A DNA stretch of 64,000 nt, taken from NCBI RefSeq assembly GCF_030913655.1, contig NZ_CP133189.1, positions 372,001-436,000 of the forward strand. The letters are read 5' to 3'. The notes beneath the pieces were generated by a model that was given only the letters and a program-made list of their open reading frames with translations, made no database searches and was not told the origin of the DNA. Below, one piece after another: positions 59,480 to 64,000 of the stretch (position 1 is its first letter; every line of letters starts with the position of its first letter). Source of the stretch: Clostridium sp. MB40-C1 (GTDB taxonomy: Bacteria > Bacillota > Clostridia > Clostridiales > Clostridiaceae). The position numbers were made by a program, and so were the translations under genes.

Positions 59480-60649
59480 TTGTATAAGTGTAGATTAAAA
59501 AAAATTATTTTTATTTTAATAACAATATTAATGGTTGGTACAATAACTGCTTTTGCAGATGAGATTAAAGAAAGTAAATCAATAGATGGTATAAAAGCTA
59601 CTGTGCTGGAAATTTTAAGTATTAACGAGAAAGAAATAAGAGGAGAAAAGGACTCTATAAAAGAACAACAAGCTAAGGTTATAATAAATTCGGGTAGCCA
59701 TAAAGGTGAAAATATTGTAATAGTAAATAGTATTGATACTGCTAATGTGGCTCAGGAGTATTTATTAAATAAGGGAGATGAAATATTACTTTCTATAGAG
59801 GAAAGTAACGGTAAAATTGTAAAAGGATACATGTATGAGTATGATAGACATAAGTATTTATTGTATTTGGTGGTCATATTTATAGTTTTAATGATTTTAA
59901 TTGGTGGAAGCAAAGGTATAAAATCTACTTTTACATTGTGTTTTACAGTTTTTATAATTTTAAAGATATTCCCAATGCTACTTCTTAGAGGATATAATCC
60001 TATAAAGACAGCTATAGGGATGTCTATAGTTATAACTGTAGTAACACTGCTTATTGTTAGCGGAAGCAGTAGGAAAACGATAACTGCTATTATTGGTACA
60101 AGCTGTGGAGCAGCAGTATCAGGAATTATAGCTATTGTAGTGGGGGATTTAGCTAAGATTACAGGTTATGTTACTGAGGAAGGACAAATGCTTATGTATA
60201 TTCCTCAAGATATTAAATTTGATTATAAAGGACTATTATTCGCTGCTATTTTAATGGGAGCTTTGGGAGCTATAATGGATGTTAGTATGTCTATAGTATC
60301 TGCTATGAATGAAATAAATGAAGCTAATCCTGAGATGAGTGCCACATCTCTTATGAGAGCTGGAATGAGTGTTGGGAAGGATATAATGGGCACAATGTCT
60401 AATACATTGATTTTAGCTTATGTAGGAGCTTCTCTCCAGTCTCTAATATTATTGTTTGCATACAAGATTTCTTTTATAGATATAATCAATCAACCAACTA
60501 TAGCAACAGAGATATTAAGAGCTTTGTCAGGTAGTATAGGACTAATAAGTTCCATCCCAATTACAGTTATATGTTTTGGGTTGATTAGAAAAAGAGTTCC
60601 ATCAAAAAGCTATGGAAGACTTATTAGGAATATTCAAAACATAGATTAA
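59480..60649 (+). CDS. YibE/F-like integral membrane protein
   Basis: 389 residues, TTG start after GGAGGGGAGAAAT. A signal peptide (1-26, IIFILITILMVGTITAFA) precedes an extracytoplasmic beta domain (about 27-125) and then seven or eight membrane helices, with conserved phrases ILIGGSKGIKSTFTLCFTVF, GAIMDVSMSIVSAMNEI and GKDIMGTMSNTLILAYVGAS. These are YibE/F family features. The family is of unknown function. Confidence 0.88.
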   Translation: MYKCRLKKIIFILITILMVGTITAFADEIKESKSIDGIKATVLEILSINEKEIRGEKDSIKEQQAKVIINSGSHKGENIVIVNSIDTANVAQEYLLNKGDEILLSIEESNGKIVKGYMYEYDRHKYLLYLVVIFIVLMILIGGSKGIKSTFTLCFTVFIILKIFPMLLLRGYNPIKTAIGMSIVITVVTLLIVSGSSRKTITAIIGTSCGAAVSGIIAIVVGDLAKITGYVTEEGQMLMYIPQDIKFDYKGLLFAAILMGALGAIMDVSMSIVSAMNEINEANPEMSATSLMRAGMSVGKDIMGTMSNTLILAYVGASLQSLILLFAYKISFIDIINQPTIATEILRALSGSIGLISSIPITVICFGLIRKRVPSKSYGRLIRNIQNID

Positions 60650-60706
60650 TTCACAAAGGTACTATTTTAAAATGGTTCCACTCTCATTAATATATTATAT
60701 TTTATT

Positions 60707-60765
60707 AATAGGCTTGTTTGAAATTAAAATTATTTTTAGATATTTCAAGCATAGCCTATTTTTAT
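60707..60765 (+). terminator. intrinsic terminator of the YibE/F-like gene
   Basis: AATAGGCTTGTTTGAAAT (60707-60724) pairs with ATTTCAAGCATAGCCTATT (60742-60760) with one bulge, followed by TTTATTT. Confidence 0.75.
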
Positions 60766-60783
60766 TTAAACTATGCTTGAAAT

Positions 60784-60907
60784 AGGCTGTGTTTTAATAA
60801 TATGTTTTAATAAATTGTTGATTTCGTATAGATTATAATAAACTCAACAATTTAAAACATATACTTAGGAATGCTAAAGGAAGCTTACATTATTAAAAAC
60901 AGAACCT
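60784..60907 (+). repeat. dispersed repeat family A (MITE-like), copy 5
   Basis: It begins AGGCTGTGTTTTAATAA, with the next 17 bases repeating TATGTTTTAATAA, then TTGTTGATTTCGTAT, CTCAACAATTTAAA, GCTAAAGGAAGCTT and the end TTAAAAACAGAACCT. Inverted ends and internal order match copies 2 and 3. Confidence 0.75.
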
Positions 60908-60958
60908 TGAAATAAATGTTAATTTATATTAAGTCTAATTGTGTGGAGTGAAAAATAT

Positions 60959-61753
60959 TTAGTCTCCGTCAAAAATATCACCTAAAAAGCCTAAAGCGCT
61001 ACCTTCACCAACTCTTTTACCTGCTGTTTGTGGAGCTGATGAAAAAATTCTATCGGCAAGTCTACTAAATGGAAGTGATTGAATCCATACTGATCCTGGT
61101 CCAGTGACTGTAGCAAAGAATAAACCTTCTCCACCAAAGAAAGCAGATTTTATTCCTCCTACAAATTCAATGTCATAATGAATATCTTTAGTCATAGCAA
61201 CAAGGCAGCCAGTATCTATTTTTAAGATTTCTCCAGGGGACAAATCTTTTTTTATGATAGTTCCTCCAGCATGAATAAAAGCCATTCCATCTCCTTCTAA
61301 TTTTTGAAGAATAAAACCTTCTCCACCAAAAAATCCGACACCAAGTTTTTTCCTAAAATCTATTCCAACAGAAACTCCTTTTGCAGCACATAGAAATGCA
61401 TCTTTTTGGCATATTAACTTCCCGTTAAGCTGACTTAAATCCATAGGAATTATTTTGCCAGGGTAAGGGGAAGCAAAGCTAACATGCTGTTTACCATAGC
61501 CTTCATTGGTGAAAACAGTCATAAATAAACTTTCTCCAGTAAGTACTCTTTTACCTGCTCCAAAAAGCTTGTTCATAAGACCAGTACCTTGATTTTTAGA
61601 ACCATCTCCAAAAATTGTATTCATATTAATATCAGAAGACATCATCATCATAGCACCAGCTTCAGCTATAACACTTTCTTTTGGATCTAATTCAATTTCT
61701 ACAAATTGCATATCATCTCCATATAATTTATAATCTATTTCATGATTATTCAT
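60959..61753 (-). CDS. AIM24-family (TIGR00266) protein
   Basis: 264 residues on the minus strand, ATG 61753 after AGGAGGTAATGTA; an upstream in-frame start is not needed. The protein is a repeated beta barrel with [20 protein letters not shown], the glycine-rich [20 protein letters not shown] and [20 protein letters not shown] (duplicated GGEG motif) and [14 protein letters not shown]. Function is unknown in bacteria. The family is usually a stand-alone cytosolic protein. Confidence 0.9.
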   Translation of the reverse strand: MNNHEIDYKLYGDDMQFVEIELDPKESVIAEAGAMMMMSSDINMNTIFGDGSKNQGTGLMNKLFGAGKRVLTGESLFMTVFTNEGYGKQHVSFASPYPGKIIPMDLSQLNGKLICQKDAFLCAAKGVSVGIDFRKKLGVGFFGGEGFILQKLEGDGMAFIHAGGTIIKKDLSPGEILKIDTGCLVAMTKDIHYDIEFVGGIKSAFFGGEGLFFATVTGPGSVWIQSLPFSRLADRIFSSAPQTAGKRVGEGSALGFLGDIFDGD

Positions 61754-62026
61754 TACATTACCTCCTAGCATCTAATATATCAGTTATTATTATATGTTTA
61801 AATTATGTATTATAATTATTTTTAAGGGAGGTTTATTTTAAAAAATTTACATTTATATAGGAGTTTTATTTGTTAGATATATTCCAGGTCTTGAAAATTT
61901 AAAATATAAATGAGAAAGTTTAATTATTTAATTGTTTTGGTTGATATAAAGGGGTAAAATGAGTAAACTAGATAGTAAAGGTTACTAATAACTATTTTAA
62001 ATTGTAACTTAATTACGGAGGTATCT

Positions 62027-64000
62027 ATGAACAAAAAGAGATTATTGATATTGGATGGTCACAGCCTTATGTATAGAGCTTTTTTTGCACTCCCTCAATT
62101 TACAAATTCAGAAGGATTCCATACAAATGCAATATATGGTTTTGTAAAAATGCTTTTGAAAATGAAGGAAGAGATAAAGCCAGATTACATAGTTACAGCT
62201 TTTGATAAGAAAGCACCTACTTTTAGACATAAAGCATATGAAGATTACAAAGCGGGAAGAGATAAAATGCCTTCAGAGCTTAGAGAACAATTTCCTGTAG
62301 TCAAAGAGTTATTAGAAAAATTAGCAATAAACATCTTTGAAATAGATGGGTTTGAAGCTGATGATTTGATAGGAACCCTCTCTGTTTTTGCAGAAAATCA
62401 GGATATAGAAGTTTACATAGTAACTGGGGATAAAGATGCGCTTCAACTTGCTAGTGATAGTGTAAAAGTTGTTATTAACAAAAAAGGAATGAGTGAAAAA
62501 GAAGTTTATGATAAAAATAGAATGATAGAAGAATTTGGAGTAACTCCTAAACAATTTATAGACGTAAAAGGTCTTATGGGAGATAAATCTGATAATATTC
62601 CTGGAGTCCCTGGAATAGGTAATAAAACCGCATATAAACTTATCAAAGAATATGGAAGTATGGAAAATTTGCTTCAAAATATAGATAAGGTAAGCGGAAA
62701 AAAATTAAAAGAGAATTTAACACAATATAGTGAGCAGGCTATTTTCAGTAAAAAACTTGCCACAATAATGACAGAAGTGCCTATAGAAATAAATTTAGAT
62801 GAAATAAAATCTAAAGAAGCTTATGATATTCATGCTGTAAAGGAAATTTTTCAGAAACTTGAATTTAAATCTTTATTACAAAATATGAATCATACAGAAG
62901 ATAGTAAGGAAAATATCAGTGAAATTAATAATGAACAATCTGAAGAATTAGAAGAAAGTATTATAGACTATGAACAAATATCTACTTTAGAGGAATTTAA
63001 CCGTTTTATAGAAAGTATAAAAGAAGAAATATACATAAAGTTTGAGTTTTTAAATGAAAGTATATTGTCTAAAGCTGAATTTAGTAGAATATATATTAGA
63101 TTAATTGATAAAATTTATGTTGTAAATTTAAAAGAAATTTATGACAAAGATGAAAAGAATACTATAGAACTTTTAAGAAGATTATTTGAAAATGATAATG
63201 TAGATAAGATATGTCATGATGCAAAATTAGCTTATGTAATTTTAAATAAGTATAATATTAAATTTAAAGCTGTTAGGTTTGATACAAAAATAGCAGCGTA
63301 TTTAATAGAGCCATCAAATAAGGATTATATTTTAAGAGATATGGTAGAGATTTTTATAAAGAAATCTTTTCAGGGTGATGAAGAAGAAATAAAAATAAAA
63401 GAAACTTTCTATATAAAAGATATATATAAACAGTTAGAAGAGAAAATAAAAAGTTTAAATATGGAAGAATTGTACTATGATGTAGAGTTACCACTTGTTG
63501 AAGTATTAGCTTGTATGGAGTGTGAAGGATTTAAAGTAGACAGAGATAAACTTGTTGAGATTGGAGAAAGATTTAAGATAGAAATAGATTCTCTTGAAAA
63601 AGAGATATACAATCTTGCAGATGAGGAATTTAATATAAAGTCTCCAAAACAACTAGGAAAAATTTTATTTGAAAAATTGGATTTACCTGTTATTAAAAAG
63701 ACAAAAACAGGATATTCTACTAATGCAGAAGTGCTTGAAAAATTAGAGGATAAGCATCCTATAATTTCTAAAATAATTGAATATAGACAGATTACTAAGC
63801 TTAATTCTACTTATGTAGAGGGCTTGAAAAATGTAATTGATGTAGATGAAAAAATACACTCTAGTTTTAATCAAACAGTAACTACTACTGGGAGATTATC
63901 TAGTACTGAGCCAAACCTTCAGAATATACCTATAAAATATGAAATGGGAAGAGAAATAAGAAAGGTATTTGTTCCTAATAATGAAGAGTGTTTAATACTT
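62027..64000 (+). CDS. polA: DNA polymerase I, 5' part (gene continues beyond the window)
   Basis: ATG 62027 follows ACGGAGGTATCT, and the frame is open to the last base (658 codons). The 5'-3' exonuclease domain (1-~290) has LLILDGHSLMYRAFFALP, DGFEADDLIGTL, VTGDKDALQL and GLMGDKSDNIPGVPGIG, all metal-binding residues present. The following 3'-5' exonuclease-like domain shows IYIKFEFLNES where active enzymes have a D-x-E pair, so proofreading is probably absent, as in Bacillus. The polymerase domain begins with TTTGRLSSTEPNLQNIPI. Used in Okazaki fragment processing and repair. Confidence 0.95.
   Translation, partial: MNKKRLLILDGHSLMYRAFFALPQFTNSEGFHTNAIYGFVKMLLKMKEEIKPDYIVTAFDKKAPTFRHKAYEDYKAGRDKMPSELREQFPVVKELLEKLAINIFEIDGFEADDLIGTLSVFAENQDIEVYIVTGDKDALQLASDSVKVVINKKGMSEKEVYDKNRMIEEFGVTPKQFIDVKGLMGDKSDNIPGVPGIGNKTAYKLIKEYGSMENLLQNIDKVSGKKLKENLTQYSEQAIFSKKLATIMTEVPIEINLDEIKSKEAYDIHAVKEIFQKLEFKSLLQNMNHTEDSKENISEINNEQSEELEESIIDYEQISTLEEFNRFIESIKEEIYIKFEFLNESILSKAEFSRIYIRLIDKIYVVNLKEIYDKDEKNTIELLRRLFENDNVDKICHDAKLAYVILNKYNIKFKAVRFDTKIAAYLIEPSNKDYILRDMVEIFIKKSFQGDEEEIKIKETFYIKDIYKQLEEKIKSLNMEELYYDVELPLVEVLACMECEGFKVDRDKLVEIGERFKIEIDSLEKEIYNLADEEFNIKSPKQLGKILFEKLDLPVIKKTKTGYSTNAEVLEKLEDKHPIISKIIEYRQITKLNSTYVEGLKNVIDVDEKIHSSFNQTVTTTGRLSSTEPNLQNIPIKYEMGREIRKVFVPNNEECLIL

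Noticed and set aside
62321..62677. Minus-strand 118-codon ORF
   Set aside because: Antisense to the polA exonuclease domain; Phe/Tyr/Ile-rich shadow.

Overview
The window is very AT-rich DNA with AGA-dominated arginine codons, strong GGAGG ribosome binding sites and gene content typical of an anaerobic low-GC Firmicute, most probably Clostridium sensu stricto. Markers include polA, a ribulokinase, aspartase with a two-subunit class I fumarase, CitA/CitB-type signalling and a sigma-54 regulator paired with a cysteine desulfidase family enzyme. The species cannot be read from the sequence.

Layout. 1-2300: end of a HAD phosphatase, ribulokinase (araB) and a short gene remnant. 2400-37690: a 35 kb capsid-less phage-tail locus. 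It opens with XRE regulators around a divergent promoter/operator region with TGACGT sites and a sigma-like late activator (Xpf type). Two complete tail modules follow on the plus strand. Module 1 (4.7-23.7 kb) is a non-contractile, siphovirus-like (F-type) tail: connector-like protein, tail terminator, tube with Ig-like domain, chaperones with a frameshift, tape measure, Dit/Tal-like tip proteins. It then carries an exceptionally large set of tip and fibre proteins (11.3-23.6 kb) ending in two lectin-like receptor-binding cassettes and an amidase. Module 2 (25.4-37.6 kb) is a contractile PBSX/diffocin-like (R-type) tail: terminator, sheath, tube, chaperone with an A AAA AAC frameshift, tape measure, hub, XkdR/S/T/U baseplate proteins, two fibre genes, and two holins. 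No integrase, terminase, portal, protease or capsid gene was found. The same 49-bp promoter element (AAACTTGTCA, then TTGACA, then TATAAT, all at fixed spacing) occurs twice in front of module 1 and once in front of module 2. The only lysin is in module 1 and the only holins are in module 2. I infer one co-regulated dual (F plus R) tailocin locus.

37.7-47.7 kb: a nonsense-interrupted small gene, a CitA/DcuS-type kinase and regulator, then a C4/aspartate catabolic cluster: malic enzyme, dicarboxylate/amino-acid symporter, aspartate racemase, fumarase alpha and beta, aspartase. Together these convert D/L-aspartate to fumarate, malate and pyruvate. 47.7-53.0 kb: a fold-back element, then a sigma-54 enhancer-binding regulator, a UAS and a -24/-12 promoter driving a symporter and an L-cysteine desulfidase family enzyme. 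53-58.3 kb: SGNH hydrolase, small membrane proteins, alpha/beta hydrolase, GNAT acetyltransferase. 58.3-64 kb: tRNA-Leu(CAA), YibE/F membrane protein, AIM24-family protein, and the 5' part of polA running off the window.

Several families of short non-coding dispersed repeats (MITE-like family A with AGGCTATGTTTTAA-type ends; hairpin family B with TTCAGATGGAG arms; fold-back elements) are scattered through intergenic regions. Some lie inside operons and in promoter-to-gene leaders.
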